DNA from: Azospirillum cavernae | GTDB taxonomy: Bacteria; Pseudomonadota; Alphaproteobacteria; Azospirillales; Azospirillaceae | Length of the DNA: 64,000 bases | Reading direction: 5' to 3' | Assembly: GCF_003590795.1 (NCBI RefSeq) | Contig: NZ_QYUL01000002.1 | Coordinates: 799,001 to 863,000 of the forward strand | Part shown: positions 48,930 to 59,459 of the stretch, piece after piece | Numbering within the stretch: position 1 is the stretch's first letter | How the letters are laid out: each line of letters begins with the position of its first letter | The notes under the pieces: generated by a model | Databases searched by the model: none | The model's input: only the letters and a program-made list of their open reading frames with translations | What the model was told of the DNA's origin: nothing | Translations under genes and position numbers: made by a program

Positions 48930-49424
48930 ATGCAAGCAGCAACAGGGGCGCCACGCGGGCGCCGTGCGGGTGCGGGTCGTCCGAAGACCGGAAAGCCGAA
49001 CCCGATCGACGTTCATGTCGGATCGCGCGTCCGGTTGCGCCGGACTCTGCTGGGCATGAGCCAGGAAAAGCTGGGCGAGGCCATTGGCCTGACCTTCCAG
49101 CAGGTGCAGAAGTACGAACGCGGCGCCAACCGCATCGGCGCGTCGCGTCTGTTCGACCTCAGCCGCGTGCTGGATGTGCCGGTGTCTTTCTTCTTCGACG
49201 ACATGCCGGCCGAAGCGGCTGCGGCGCGCATCGACGATGACGAGGACGCGGCGGGCGGCGAAGAGCGGGCGACCGGCGGTTACGAACCCGATCCGATGGC
49301 CAAGCGTGAAACGCTGGAGCTGGTGCGCGCCTATTACAAGATCAACGATCCGTCGGTGCGCAAGCGCCTGTTCGAGTTGACCAAGGCCGTCGCCAACGCC
49401 GCCGTCGCCGAAGCGGCGGAATAA
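48930..49424 (+). CDS. XRE family helix-turn-helix regulator
   Basis: The 164-aa protein has an HTH_3 domain at about residues 30-85: DVHVGSRVRLRRTLLGMSQE, KLGEAIGLTFQQVQKYERGA and NRIGASRLFDLSRVLDVPVS. The acidic linker (DDDEDAAGGEE) is followed by a C-terminal segment ETLELVRAYYKINDPSVRKR. This protein form, adjacent to lnt and metK, is conserved in Rhodospirillales and rhizobia, where relatives affect cell envelope or symbiosis genes, but its targets are not shown here. The N-terminal 20 aa are basic. A long hairpin lies after it. Confidence 0.9.
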   Translation: MQAATGAPRGRRAGAGRPKTGKPNPIDVHVGSRVRLRRTLLGMSQEKLGEAIGLTFQQVQKYERGANRIGASRLFDLSRVLDVPVSFFFDDMPAEAAAARIDDDEDAAGGEERATGGYEPDPMAKRETLELVRAYYKINDPSVRKRLFELTKAVANAAVAEAAE

Positions 49425-49439
49425 CGTCGGATCATGCCG

Positions 49440-49487
49440 ATCATCGAAGGGGAATGCGATTTTTAGCCGCATTCCCCATTCGATGAT
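49440..49487 (+). terminator. 19-bp hairpin after the XRE gene
   Basis: ATCATCGAAGGGGAATGCG (49440-49458) pairs with CGCATTCCCC-A-TTCGATGAT (49468-49487), 19 pairs with one bulged A. There is no T-tract on the plus strand, but GAAAAAC follows. It is a strong structure just before the metK promoter region. Confidence 0.6.
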
Positions 49488-49545
49488 GAAAAACAGCGTT
49501 CGCCGTCATTATTGACGACGTAAGTATGTTGATCGGGGAGATTGC

Positions 49546-49574
49546 TTGACCCCGGGGAAAATCCTTGTCAAATA
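49546..49574 (+). promoter_or_regulatory. Candidate promoter of metK
   Basis: TTGACC (49546-49551) and CAAATA (49569-49574) are 17 bp apart, 88 bp before the GTG start. I looked for a SAM-type riboswitch in the leader (49500-49661) and could not support one by eye. Confidence 0.3.
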
Positions 49575-49661
49575 CGAAATTGGGTCGGTGTCCTGCGGGC
49601 GCTGTACCGATCTGTCGTATCGACTTGTGAAATAGCGCGCCGCCAAAAGCCGAGGTTCCCC

Positions 49662-50831
49662 GTGGCTAAGCTGAACTACGTCTTCACCAGCGAATCCGTG
49701 TCGGAAGGTCATCCCGACAAGGTCTGCGACCGCATTTCCGACGCCATCGTCGATCTCTATCTGTCGCACGACCCGCAGGCCCGCGTCGCCGTTGAGACTC
49801 TCGCCACCACCAACCAGGTCGTTCTGGCCGGTGAAGTCCGTGGGCCGGACAGCATCAAGGCCGACCATCTGGTCGAAGTCGCCCGCGCGGCGGTGAAGGA
49901 CATCGGTTACGAGCAGGACGGTTTCCATTGGGAAAAGATGGACGTCAAGTGTCTGGTCCATTCCCAGTCCGCCGACATCGCCGTCGGCGTTGACGCCGCT
50001 GGCAACAAGGACGAAGGCGCCGGCGACCAGGGGATCATGTTCGGTTACGCCTGCCGCGAAACCCCGGCGCTGATGCCCGCGCCGATCTATTACTCCCACG
50101 CCATTCTCAAATCCTTGGCCGAGGCCCGTCATTCGGGCGCGGCCCCGCAGCTCGGTCCCGACGCCAAGAGCCAGGTGACGCTGCGTTACGTCGACGGCAA
50201 GCCGGTCGGCGCCACCGCCATCGTGCTCTCGACCCAGCACGCCGAAGGGCTGGATCAAGAGGCCGTGCGCGAGATCGTTCGCCCGCACATCCTCAACTGC
50301 CTGCCGGACGGTTGGATGTGCGACGAGGCGAGCCTGTACGTCAACCCGACCGGCCGCTTCGTCATCGGCGGCCCGGACGGCGACGCCGGTCTGACTGGCC
50401 GCAAGATCATCGTCGACACCTACGGCGGCGCCGCCCCGCACGGCGGCGGCGCTTTCTCGGGCAAGGATCCGACGAAGGTTGACCGTTCCGCCGCCTACGC
50501 CGCCCGCTACCTCGCCAAGAACGTCGTCGCGGCGGAATTGGCGGAGAAGTGCACGATCCAGGTCTCCTACGCCATCGGCGTGTCGAAGCCGTTGTCGGTC
50601 TATGTCGACACCCACGGCACCGGCGTGGTGGACGAGGATCGCCTGTCGCAGGTGTTGCAGCAGCTTGTCGATCTCAGCCCGCGCGGCATCCGCACGCATC
50701 TGGGTCTGAACAAGCCGATCTACGCCCGCACCTCCGCTTACGGTCATTTCGGGCGCAGCCCGGACGCCGATGGCGGCTTCTCGTGGGAAAAGACCGATCT
50801 GGTTGGCGATCTGCGCAGCGCGCTGCTCTAA
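49662..50831 (+). CDS. metK: Methionine adenosyltransferase (SAM synthetase)
   Basis: The enzyme makes SAM from methionine and ATP. I start it at GTG 49662, preceded by GAGG; the N-terminus [19 protein letters not shown] is canonical. The 389-aa protein carries [16 protein letters not shown], the ATP loop [20 protein letters not shown] and [20 protein letters not shown], then [19 protein letters not shown]. The C-terminus is TSAYGHFGR and [11 protein letters not shown] made here feeds RsmG, TrmB and MiaB, encoded in this window. An intrinsic terminator follows. Confidence 0.97.
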   Translation: MAKLNYVFTSESVSEGHPDKVCDRISDAIVDLYLSHDPQARVAVETLATTNQVVLAGEVRGPDSIKADHLVEVARAAVKDIGYEQDGFHWEKMDVKCLVHSQSADIAVGVDAAGNKDEGAGDQGIMFGYACRETPALMPAPIYYSHAILKSLAEARHSGAAPQLGPDAKSQVTLRYVDGKPVGATAIVLSTQHAEGLDQEAVREIVRPHILNCLPDGWMCDEASLYVNPTGRFVIGGPDGDAGLTGRKIIVDTYGGAAPHGGGAFSGKDPTKVDRSAAYAARYLAKNVVAAELAEKCTIQVSYAIGVSKPLSVYVDTHGTGVVDEDRLSQVLQQLVDLSPRGIRTHLGLNKPIYARTSAYGHFGRSPDADGGFSWEKTDLVGDLRSALL

Positions 50832-50864
50832 CGCGCGTCGCCCGTCATCGGATGTGACGAAACA

Positions 50865-50897
50865 GCAGGGGCCGTTCGCGGCCCCTGCCGTGTTTTT
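50865..50897 (+). terminator. Intrinsic terminator after metK
   Basis: GCAGGGGCCG (50865-50874) pairs perfectly with CGGCCCCTGC (50879-50888) around TTCG, and CGTGTTTTT follows. It lies 34 bp past the metK stop. Confidence 0.85.
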
Positions 50898-50933
50898 GAA
50901 GCCTGGATTTTTTGAAAAGCGTTCCGCCCCGCC

Positions 50934-51695
50934 ATGACCGACTCGACCCTTTCCACCGACGCCGCCGCCGATTCCGAGACTGAGACCACGTCCGGCGATG
51001 TGAAAAACCGCGTGTATGGGCGCCGCAAGGGGCGGCCCCTGCACAAGCGCAAGACCAGCCTGTTGACCAGTTTGTTGCCGACGCTGGAAATCCCCACGCC
51101 CGCGCCCGGCGACCGACTCGATCCCCATGCTGTGTTCGGCGCGCCGGTCGAGGATGTCTGGCTGGAGGTGGGCTTTGGCGGCGGGCATCATCTGGCCCAG
51201 GTCGCGACCGACAACCCGACGGTTGGCGTGATTGGGGCGGAACCCTTCATCAACGGCGTGGCCAGCCTGCTGGCTCTGGTCGAGGATGCCGGGCTGGACA
51301 AACGGGTGCGGATTCTGCCTGACGACGCCCGTCCGCTCATCAACGCCCTGCCCGACGCATCGGTCGGTCGCGCCTTTGTTTTGTTCGCGGATCCCTGGCC
51401 GAAGACCCGCCATCACAGCCGCCGCTTCATCGGGCCGGAAAATCTCGCCCGCCTGTCGCGCGTGCTGAAGGACGGGGCCGAACTGCGCGTCGCCAGCGAC
51501 GACATGGGGCTGGTCCGCTGGAGTCTGGAGCATCTGGTCAAGCACCCGGATTTCACCTGGACGGCGCGGGTCCCGTCGGACTGGCGCGTCCGCCCGTCCG
51601 ATTGGCCGCCCACCCGTTACGAGGAAAAGGCCATCGAAGCCGGGCGCAAGCCGGTCTTCCTGCGCTTCGTCCGCAACCCGCGCGACTCCGCTTAA
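50934..51695 (+). CDS. trmB: tRNA (guanine46-N7)-methyltransferase
   Basis: The enzyme makes m7G46 in the tRNA variable loop with SAM. The 253-aa protein has an N-terminal basic segment (VYGRRKGRPLHKRKTSLL), the SAM motif LEVGFGGGHHLAQVATDNP, FVLFADPWPKTRHHSRRFI with the catalytic aspartate, and TRYEEKAIEAGRKPVFLRF at the C-terminus. The first 25 aa (Ser/Thr/Asp-rich) are non-conserved. It overlaps the end of the convergent ABM gene by a few bases. Confidence 0.96.
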   Translation: MTDSTLSTDAAADSETETTSGDVKNRVYGRRKGRPLHKRKTSLLTSLLPTLEIPTPAPGDRLDPHAVFGAPVEDVWLEVGFGGGHHLAQVATDNPTVGVIGAEPFINGVASLLALVEDAGLDKRVRILPDDARPLINALPDASVGRAFVLFADPWPKTRHHSRRFIGPENLARLSRVLKDGAELRVASDDMGLVRWSLEHLVKHPDFTWTARVPSDWRVRPSDWPPTRYEEKAIEAGRKPVFLRFVRNPRDSA

Positions 51696-52009
51696 GTTTG
51701 GATCGGACTGGGCGCCGTCACCACTGGCTCGGCGAAATGCTCGACCAGCGGGAACGGGTCATAAAAATGGTGCAAAAGCGCCTTCCACCGCGCGTAACGG
51801 TCGGAGCCGCGAAAGCCCTCCGTGTGGTCCTCCAGCCGCTCCCACTGGACAAGCAGAAGGTAACGGTTGGCGACCTCCAGACAAGGCCGCAGCTCCAGAC
51901 CACGAAAACCGGGCGTGGCGGCGATCAAGGGGCGGGCGTCCGACATCGCCCGTTCGAAATCCTGCTCCTGTCCTGGTCGGACCATCAACAAAGCCGCTTC
52001 CAAAATCAT
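51692..52009 (-). CDS. Antibiotic biosynthesis monooxygenase (ABM) domain protein
   Basis: The 105-aa protein has a ferredoxin-like ABM fold. MILEAALLMVRPGQEQDFER and AMSDARPLIAATPGFRGLEL are followed by NRYLLLVQWERLEDHTEGFR and the final HHFYDPFPLVEHF. Members act as small monooxygenases, haem-degrading or quinol-oxidising proteins, and some are stress-related; no specific role can be given. The stop overlaps the trmB stop, and the start is divergent from the rimP promoter (about 75 bp away). Confidence 0.88.
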   Translation of the reverse strand: MILEAALLMVRPGQEQDFERAMSDARPLIAATPGFRGLELRPCLEVANRYLLLVQWERLEDHTEGFRGSDRYARWKALLHHFYDPFPLVEHFAEPVVTAPSPIQT

Positions 52010-52081
52010 CGTCGCGCTCCCGCAAAATCATGACCCGACCCCAGCCTTGCTTGCCGCGCGGGACAAGGCGAGGGAAAAAGC

Positions 52082-52109
52082 TTGCGGGATCGAACGGAAT
52101 GACTATAGT
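52082..52109 (+). promoter_or_regulatory. Candidate promoter of the rimP-nusA-infB operon
   Basis: TTGCGG (52082-52087) and TATAGT (52104-52109) are 16 bp apart. Transcription would begin near 52116 and pass through the leader terminator at 52171-52200 before rimP. Confidence 0.55.
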
Positions 52110-52115
52110 CAGCCT

Positions 52116-52200
52116 TCATGAACCCATACGGATCGGCGGCCCGGGAAACTGGACCGGCGAGACGCTTTGCGGGTGGGCCTTGGCCCACTTATTTTTTTAT
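52116..52200 (+). ncRNA. rimP-leader-type attenuator RNA with intrinsic terminator
   Basis: A leader of about 85 nt ends in GTGGGCC-TT-GGCCCAC (52173-52188) followed by TTATTTTTTTA. It sits between the candidate promoter and rimP, 71 bp before the start. Alphaproteobacteria are known to carry a conserved rimP leader with such a terminator before rimP-nusA-infB, and this matches by position and structure. Downstream, CGTGCG-GCGA-CGCACG (52204-52219) forms a further hairpin with a GNRA loop. NusA or IF-2 feedback on readthrough is plausible, not shown. Confidence 0.65.
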
Positions 52201-52270
52201 CAGCGTGCGGCGACGCACGGGTGAAACCTGGATCGGTTCAATCCCGGTCACAGGCTGTAGGTTGGTGGAT

Positions 52271-52762
52271 ATGGACGCATCAGGTCGCATCGAACAGATC
52301 ATCACGCCGTCGGTCGAGGCCATGGGCTACGAGATCGTGCGTGTTCAGATTTCGGGCGGCCAGCGGTCGATCCTTCAGATCATGGCGGAACGCGCCGATG
52401 GCGCGGCCATGACGGTCGAAGATTGCGCCGACATCAGCCGTTCCGTGTCCGCCCTGCTGGATGTCGAAGATCCGATCCGCGAAGCCTACACGTTGGAAGT
52501 CAGCTCACCCGGCATCGACCGGCCATTGACCCGTTTGAAAGATTTCGCCCGGTTCGCCGGTTTCGAGGCCAAGCTGGACACCCGTCTGGCCTCAAGCGAC
52601 GGACGCAAGCGCTTCCGAGGCATATTGAAGGGCGTCGAAGACGACCTCGTGTGCATCGACACCGAACAGGGAGCCGCCCGGCTGGAGTTCGACAACATCC
52701 TGCGCGCGAAGCTGGTTTTGACGGACGAATTGATCCGCGCCAGCCAAGAGCAGCAGGGTTGA
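52271..52762 (+). CDS. rimP: Ribosome maturation factor RimP
   Basis: RimP helps assemble the 30S subunit. The 163-aa protein has IEQIITPSVEAMGYEIVRVQ, the N-terminal domain LQIMAERADGAAMTVEDCAD and ISRSVSALLDVEDPIREAYT, then the signature LEVSSPGIDRPLTRLKDF. The C-terminal SH3-like barrel has FRGILKGVEDDLVCI. ATG 52271 is chosen because the upstream codons overlap the leader terminator. It is followed by nusA 53 bp later. Confidence 0.95.
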   Translation: MDASGRIEQIITPSVEAMGYEIVRVQISGGQRSILQIMAERADGAAMTVEDCADISRSVSALLDVEDPIREAYTLEVSSPGIDRPLTRLKDFARFAGFEAKLDTRLASSDGRKRFRGILKGVEDDLVCIDTEQGAARLEFDNILRAKLVLTDELIRASQEQQG

Positions 52763-52815
52763 TCCCTCTGCCGCCTCACCCCTAAGACCACACGCCGACC
52801 CAGGAAGTGTAACGG

Positions 52816-54348
<1,533 letters not shown>

Positions 54349-54410
54349 TTGGCTGGATGCGACGGACAGGCGTTGAGTTTTGAGGACCGCGAAAGGCGGA
54401 TGACGAGCGG

Positions 54411-55142
54411 ATGACCGAGCGGGAAGACCCACAGGCGCCGAACGCCACCGACGACGCGGCCCTGGAGGTGGTGGACCACCAACCGGCGGACGACGAGAAG
54501 GGGCCTTTGCGCCGCTGCATCGCGTCGGGAACGGTTGGGCCGAAGGATGGGATGATCCGTTTCGTGATCGCCCCCGACGGCGAGGTGGTTCCCGACCTGG
54601 AGGAATCGTTGCCCGGTCGTGGCCTGTGGGTCACGGCGGATCGGGCGGCTCTGGCGAAGGCCATGGGGAAGTCCGTCTTCGCCAAGGCCGCGCGTCGAGC
54701 GGTGAAGGTGCCGCCGGATCTGGCCGAAAGGCTGGAACGGCTGCTGGAACGGCGTTGCTTGAACGGTTTGGGCCTGGCCCGCCGGGCGGGCCACGTTCTG
54801 GCCGGGTATGAGAAGGTGCGTGAGGCGTTGAAGGTCAACCAGGTTGGTCGCGCGGGTCCCCCGCCGGCTCTTCTGGTCGAGGCCGTCGACGGCTCGCTCG
54901 ACCAACGCGGCAAGGTGACGGCGCTCGCGCCGACGCTTCCCGTGATCGATCTCTTCGAGTCGGCCGCTCTGGCCGCCGCGTTGGGACGCGAACACGCGGT
55001 GCACGCGGTGGTGGCGCGCGGCAGGCTGGCCAAGGGGCTGGCGCGCGATGCGGCCCGCCTTAAGGGGCTTAGGGGGCAGGTGCCCCCGGTGTGTGATAAG
55101 GGCTTGGGAGTCGGCGATGGCGCCGACCGGCCTGCGATGTAA
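54411..55142 (+). CDS. ylxR: RNA-binding protein: YlxR (DUF448) domain fused to L7Ae-like domain
   Basis: The 243-aa protein has an N-terminal acidic tail, then the YlxR domain (about 30-110) with LRRCIASGTVGPKDGMIRFV, LPGRGLWVTADRAALAKAM. The C-terminal part (about 115-215) is L7Ae/S12e-like: ERRCLNGLGLARRAGHVLAG, AVVARGRLAKGLARDAARLK. The YlxR-L7Ae fusion is common in alphaproteobacterial nusA-infB operons. It may bind RNA; the exact role is not known. It lies between nusA and infB. Confidence 0.92.
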   Translation: MTEREDPQAPNATDDAALEVVDHQPADDEKGPLRRCIASGTVGPKDGMIRFVIAPDGEVVPDLEESLPGRGLWVTADRAALAKAMGKSVFAKAARRAVKVPPDLAERLERLLERRCLNGLGLARRAGHVLAGYEKVREALKVNQVGRAGPPPALLVEAVDGSLDQRGKVTALAPTLPVIDLFESAALAAALGREHAVHAVVARGRLAKGLARDAARLKGLRGQVPPVCDKGLGVGDGADRPAM

Positions 55143-55163
55143 CGTCTGACCATTCGGGAACCG

Positions 55164-58016
55164 ATGACCGACAGCAACGACCAGGACCAGAAGAAAGTCT
55201 TGCACCTCTCCGGCTCCGGCAAAGGGAAGCTGGAGTCGAAGAAGCCGGTCGAGACCCAGGTCCGGCAGAGCTTCTCCCATGGCCGGTCTAAAGCGGTGAC
55301 CGTGGAGGTCAAGCGCAAGCGTCACGTAGAAAAGGGCGCGGTCCCCGGCATCGCCGATGGCGGCGCCGCCGCTCGTCAGGCCGCTCAGGGCTTGCCCATC
55401 CGTGGCGCGGCCGGTCAACGACCGCGTGGCGGCGCCCCCACGGGCGGCCGCAAACTGACCAGCGAGGAGTTGGAATCCCGCATGCGCGCCCTGCGTGGCG
55501 CCGTGCAGGAGGAAGAGCAGCGCCGCATCGACGCCGAGGACGAAGCCGTCCGCGCCGAAGTGGCCGCCGCCGAAGCCGTTGAAGCGGCCGCCGCCGCCGA
55601 AGCCGCTCCGCCGCCCGCTCCTCCCGTCGAAGAAATTGCCCCGGTCATTCGGGACGCCGAAACCCTCCGCCAGCGCGAGCTGGAAGAGATGCGGGCGATC
55701 CAGGAAGACGAGCGCAAGGTCGCCGAGGAGGCCGAGCGCCGCCGCAAGGAAGAAGAAACCCGCCGCAAGGAAGCCGAAGAGGCCAAACGCCGCGAGGCCG
55801 AACCGGCCCCGCGCCGCGAAGCCGCTGGCGGTCGTGATGGTCGTGACGGCGGTGGCCGTGATGGCGGCGCGGGCGCTCGCCCCGCCGGTGTCGGTCCGTC
55901 CCGTTCGGGCGGCGACGCTCGTCCCGGTTCGTCCGCCGCTCCGGCCCGTCCCGGCGGCGCCGACAACGCCCGTCCCGCGCCCGGCGCGTCCGCCGTTCCG
56001 GTTCGCGCCGAGGAAGAGGACGACAACCGCCGCAAGGGTGGCCGCAGTGGTCCTGGTGGTCCGGCGAAGGCCGCGCCCGCCCGCCCCGCCGCGAAGGCTC
56101 CGGTCGGCGGCGACCGCCGCAAGGGGTCGAAGATGACCGTGTCGCAGGCGCTCAGCGACGATGGCAGCGACCGCACCCGGTCGCTGGCCGCCGTCCGCCG
56201 CGCCCGTGAACGCGAGCGTCTGCGTCTGATGAGCCGCCAGGAGACGGCGAAGGTGACGCGCGACGTCGTGTTGCCGGAAGTCATCACCGTGCAGGAACTC
56301 GCCAACCGTATGGCCGAGCGTGGCGCCGACGTCATCAAGGCGCTGATGCGCATGGGCGTCATGGCCACGATCAACCAGCCGATCGACGCGGACACCGCCG
56401 AACTGCTCATCACCGAATTCGGCCACCGTGTGCGCCGCGTGTCGGAATCGGACGTCGAAATCGGTCTGCGCGCCGACGAGGAGGCCGATGCCGTTCTGGT
56501 GTCGCGTCCCCCGGTCGTCACGATCATGGGTCACGTCGACCACGGCAAGACCTCGTTGCTCGACGCGCTGCGTCAGACCGACGTGGTGTCGGGCGAGGCC
56601 GGCGGCATCACCCAGCACATCGGCGCCTATCAGGTGACGTTGGAGTCGGGCGCCAAGATCACCTTCATCGACACCCCCGGTCACGCCGCCTTCACCGAGA
56701 TGCGCGCCCGTGGCGCCAACGTCACGGACGTGGTGGTGCTGGTGGTGGCCGCGAACGACGGCGTCATGCCGCAGACCATCGAAGCCATCCGTCACGCCAA
56801 GGCGGCCAAGGTTCCGATCATCGTCGCCATCAACAAGTGCGATCTGCCCGACGCCAAGCCGGAACGGGTCCGTCAGGAGCTGCTCCAGCATGAGCTGGTG
56901 GTGGAAGAGATGGGCGGCGACGTGCTCGACGTCGAGGTCTCGGCCAAGGCCAAGCGGAACCTGAACAAGCTGGAAGAGGCGATCCTTCTTCAGGCTGAAA
57001 TTCTGGAACTGCGCGCCAACGCCAACCGCAGCGCCGAAGGCGTCGTCATCGAGGCGAAGCTGGAGCGTGGCCGTGGTTCGGTCGCCACCGTGCTGGTTCA
57101 GCGCGGCACGCTGAAGGTCGGCGACGTGTTCGTGACCGGCGCCGAATGGGGCCGCGTCCGCGCCCTCATCAACGACCGTGGCCAGAACGTCGCCGAGGCC
57201 GGCCCCGCCGTCCCGGTCGAGGTGCTGGGCCTGAACGGCACGCCGATGGCGGGCGACGACTTCTCGGTCGTCGAAACCGAAGCCCGCGCCCGTGAAATCG
57301 CCGAATTCCGTCAGCGCAAGAAGCGTGACGCGGCGGTGGCGGCGACGGCGCGCGGCTCGTTGCAGGACATGTTCAGCCGCATCCAGGCGGGTGAAGCCAA
57401 GGAACTGCCGGTCGTCATCAAGGGCGACGTGCAGGGGTCGATCGAAGCCATCGCCAGCTCGCTGGAGAAGCTCACGGCCGAAAACACCGAGGTCAAGGTC
57501 CGCGTTCTGCACAACTCGGTCGGCGCGATCAACGAATCCGACATCACGCTCGCCAACGCGTCGAACGCGATGATCATCGGCTTCAACGTCCGCGCCAATC
57601 CGCAGGCCCGTGACATGGCCAAGCGGGATGGGGTGGAAATCCGCTACTACTCGATCATCTACAACGTGATCGACGATGTGAAGGCGGCGCTGACCGGCCT
57701 GTTGTCGCCGACGCTGCGGGAACGCTTCATCGGTTACGCGACGATCCGCGAGGTCTTCAACATCACCAAGGTCGGCAAGGTCGCCGGTTGTATGGTCACG
57801 CAAGGCACCGTCAAGCGCGGCGCCGGTGTCCGACTGCTGCGCGACAACGTCGTCATCCACGAAGGCACGCTCAAGACGCTCAAGCGTTTCAAGGACGAAG
57901 TCAAAGACGTCCGCGAGGGTTACGAGTGCGGCATGGCCTTCGAGAATTACGACAACATCTTGCCGGGCGATCAGATCGAAGCCTTCGAGATCGAGGAAAT
58001 CGCCCGCGAGCTGTAA
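55164..58016 (+). CDS. infB: Translation initiation factor IF-2
   Basis: IF-2 is the GTPase that places initiator tRNA on the ribosome. The 950-aa protein has a long low-complexity N-terminal region (about 1-370), with IF2_N-like [18 protein letters not shown], an Ala/Glu/Lys/Arg-rich coiled-coil stretch and Gly/Arg/Pro-rich runs. The G domain begins near residue 455 with [36 protein letters not shown] and INKCDLP. Domain II to C2 end in [20 protein letters not shown]. It is longer than many bacterial IF-2 but typical of this group. Confidence 0.97.
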   Translation: MTDSNDQDQKKVLHLSGSGKGKLESKKPVETQVRQSFSHGRSKAVTVEVKRKRHVEKGAVPGIADGGAAARQAAQGLPIRGAAGQRPRGGAPTGGRKLTSEELESRMRALRGAVQEEEQRRIDAEDEAVRAEVAAAEAVEAAAAAEAAPPPAPPVEEIAPVIRDAETLRQRELEEMRAIQEDERKVAEEAERRRKEEETRRKEAEEAKRREAEPAPRREAAGGRDGRDGGGRDGGAGARPAGVGPSRSGGDARPGSSAAPARPGGADNARPAPGASAVPVRAEEEDDNRRKGGRSGPGGPAKAAPARPAAKAPVGGDRRKGSKMTVSQALSDDGSDRTRSLAAVRRARERERLRLMSRQETAKVTRDVVLPEVITVQELANRMAERGADVIKALMRMGVMATINQPIDADTAELLITEFGHRVRRVSESDVEIGLRADEEADAVLVSRPPVVTIMGHVDHGKTSLLDALRQTDVVSGEAGGITQHIGAYQVTLESGAKITFIDTPGHAAFTEMRARGANVTDVVVLVVAANDGVMPQTIEAIRHAKAAKVPIIVAINKCDLPDAKPERVRQELLQHELVVEEMGGDVLDVEVSAKAKRNLNKLEEAILLQAEILELRANANRSAEGVVIEAKLERGRGSVATVLVQRGTLKVGDVFVTGAEWGRVRALINDRGQNVAEAGPAVPVEVLGLNGTPMAGDDFSVVETEARAREIAEFRQRKKRDAAVAATARGSLQDMFSRIQAGEAKELPVVIKGDVQGSIEAIASSLEKLTAENTEVKVRVLHNSVGAINESDITLANASNAMIIGFNVRANPQARDMAKRDGVEIRYYSIIYNVIDDVKAALTGLLSPTLRERFIGYATIREVFNITKVGKVAGCMVTQGTVKRGAGVRLLRDNVVIHEGTLKTLKRFKDEVKDVREGYECGMAFENYDNILPGDQIEAFEIEEIAREL

Positions 58017-58036
58017 AGCCAAGCGGGTTTGGATCG

Positions 58037-58079
58037 CCCGCCCGCCCCTGGTTGTCTCAACCAGGAGCGGGCGGGTTTT
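58037..58079 (+). terminator. Intrinsic terminator after infB
   Basis: CCCGCCCGCCC-CTGGTTG (58037-58054) pairs with CAACCAG-GAGCGGGCGGG (58058-58075), 17 pairs with one mismatch, followed by TTTT. It lies 21 bp after infB and separates the nusA-infB operon from the toxin-antitoxin pair. Confidence 0.88.
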
Positions 58080-58107
58080 CCGCATCCTTATCGGAAGGGC
58101 GTGACGC

Positions 58108-58437
58108 ATGGACCGGGTGCCGCTGTCGGAAGCCGATGGCCACATGGCCGAGCTGGTCGGACGGGTGGAGAATGGCGAGGAAATCGTCATCCTGCGCGAC
58201 GGCAAACCGGCGGCGCGGTTGGTTCCCATTGGTCAGGCGGGTGGCGACGTCGATGCGCCTCGTTCTCGGCGGCTTGGTCTTGCCAAGGGGAAAATCTGGG
58301 TCGCGGATGACTTTGACGAGACGCCGGACTGGATGATCGACGCGTTCCACGGAATTGACGCCGATCAGCCCTTTCCCGAACCCGAAGCCCATGACGTCGA
58401 GGCGATCAAGGCCCATCGGGCGAAGACAGGATCGTGA
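58108..58437 (+). CDS. Type II antitoxin, Phd/YefM (VapB-like) family
   Basis: The 109-aa protein has an N-terminal Phd/YefM fold (VPLSEADGHMAELVGRVENG, EEIVILRDGKPAARLVPIGQ). The C-terminal segment RRLGLAKGKIWVADDFDETP and DWMIDAF is the toxin-wrapping part typical of VapB-type partners. It overlaps the PIN toxin start (GTGA). A GGAAGGG ribosome site precedes it. It should repress its own promoter together with the toxin. It replaces nothing essential: the pair lies between infB and rbfA. Confidence 0.88.
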   Translation: MDRVPLSEADGHMAELVGRVENGEEIVILRDGKPAARLVPIGQAGGDVDAPRSRRLGLAKGKIWVADDFDETPDWMIDAFHGIDADQPFPEPEAHDVEAIKAHRAKTGS

Positions 58438-58811
58438 GGCTTCTTCTCGATTCCCATGTCCTGCTCTGGGCGCTGAATGATCCGGGTCGGTTGCCGCCCA
58501 GGGTGTCGGCGCTGCTGGTCGATCCGGCCCTTGCGGTTTTCGTCAGCATCGCCAGCCTGTGGGAATTGCGCATCAAGGCGGCCTCCGGGAAGCTGGATTT
58601 GCCCCCGAATCTGCCGGATTTGATACGAGCCAGCGGATTCGATTTTTTACCCATCGACCTTCGCCACATCGACCGTTTGAGCGGGTTGGCGACTCACCAC
58701 CGGGATCCCTTCGACCGGATGTTGATCGCTCAGGCTCTGGCGGATGACCTGACCCTGGTCAGCGCCGACCGAATGGTCACACTTTATGACGCGCCGGTTC
58801 TCTGGTCCTGA
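58434..58811 (+). CDS. vapC: PIN domain toxin, VapC family
   Basis: The 125-aa protein starts at GTG and has the PIN core: MRLLLDSHVLLWALNDPGRL (first Asp), ASLWELRIKAASGKL (Glu), HHRDPFDRMLIAQALADDLT (second Asp) and VSADRMVTLYDAPVLW (third Asp). These four acidic residues form the RNase site. VapC toxins cut initiator tRNA or rRNA in several bacteria; the target is unknown here. It overlaps its antitoxin. rbfA starts 69 bp downstream. Confidence 0.9.
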   Translation: MRLLLDSHVLLWALNDPGRLPPRVSALLVDPALAVFVSIASLWELRIKAASGKLDLPPNLPDLIRASGFDFLPIDLRHIDRLSGLATHHRDPFDRMLIAQALADDLTLVSADRMVTLYDAPVLWS

Positions 58812-58880
58812 ACTCCGGTTCCGGTTCCGCGACCCACAGCCGTCCGACACGACACGACAGCGACGAAAGACGAACACCCC

Positions 58881-59459
58881 ATGGCGAGCAAGAAGCGCAG
58901 CGCGGTCAACGCCGGAAAACCCCCGTCCCAGCGGCAATTGCGCGTCGGCGAAGAACTGCGCCACGCGTTGGCCGATCTGTTCCGCCGTGGGGATTTCTAC
59001 GATCCGGAACTGTCCTCCTTCAACATCACCATCACCGAAGTGCGAATCAGCCCGGATCTGAGCAACGCCACGGTGTTTTTCGCCACGCTGGGCGGCGGTC
59101 AGATGGAAGAGGCGTCGGTGGCCCTGCGCCGGGCGGCGGCCTTCCTGCGCGGGCAAGTCGCCCGCATGGTCAATCTGCGCCACGCCCCGACCCTGTCCTT
59201 TGAGGGCGACACCTCGTTCGACTACGCCCACCACATCGACACCATCCTGCACAGCCCGGCGGTCGCCCGTGATCTGAGCCGCGTCAACGGCGACGATGAC
59301 CACGACGACGAGGATGACGACGAGTCGTGGGATGACGAGGAGGAGGACGACGAGTCCCCCGACGCGGAGGAGGACGACCTCGACCGCGAGGGCGACGAAG
59401 ACGCCGCCGCGCTGGACGACGAGGACAAGAGCGGCAAGGGCGAGCGTCGTGGCTCGTAA
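58881..59459 (+). CDS. rbfA: Ribosome-binding factor A with long acidic C-terminus
   Basis: RbfA helps mature the 5' end of 16S rRNA. The 192-aa protein has the KH-like core (about 18-125): PSQRQLRVGEELRHALADLF, FNITITEVRISPDLSNATVF and LRGQVARMVNLRHAPTLSFE. The last 55 aa are almost all Asp and Glu (for example DDDHDDEDDDESWDDEEEDD) and end with KSGKGERRGS. E. coli RbfA is 133 aa, so this tail is an extension. truB overlaps the last 11 bp. Confidence 0.95.
   Translation: MASKKRSAVNAGKPPSQRQLRVGEELRHALADLFRRGDFYDPELSSFNITITEVRISPDLSNATVFFATLGGGQMEEASVALRRAAAFLRGQVARMVNLRHAPTLSFEGDTSFDYAHHIDTILHSPAVARDLSRVNGDDDHDDEDDDESWDDEEEDDESPDAEEDDLDREGDEDAAALDDEDKSGKGERRGS

Noticed and set aside
49500..49661. 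SAM riboswitch before metK
   Set aside because: No recognisable pseudoknot or SAM-II-like core could be paired by eye.
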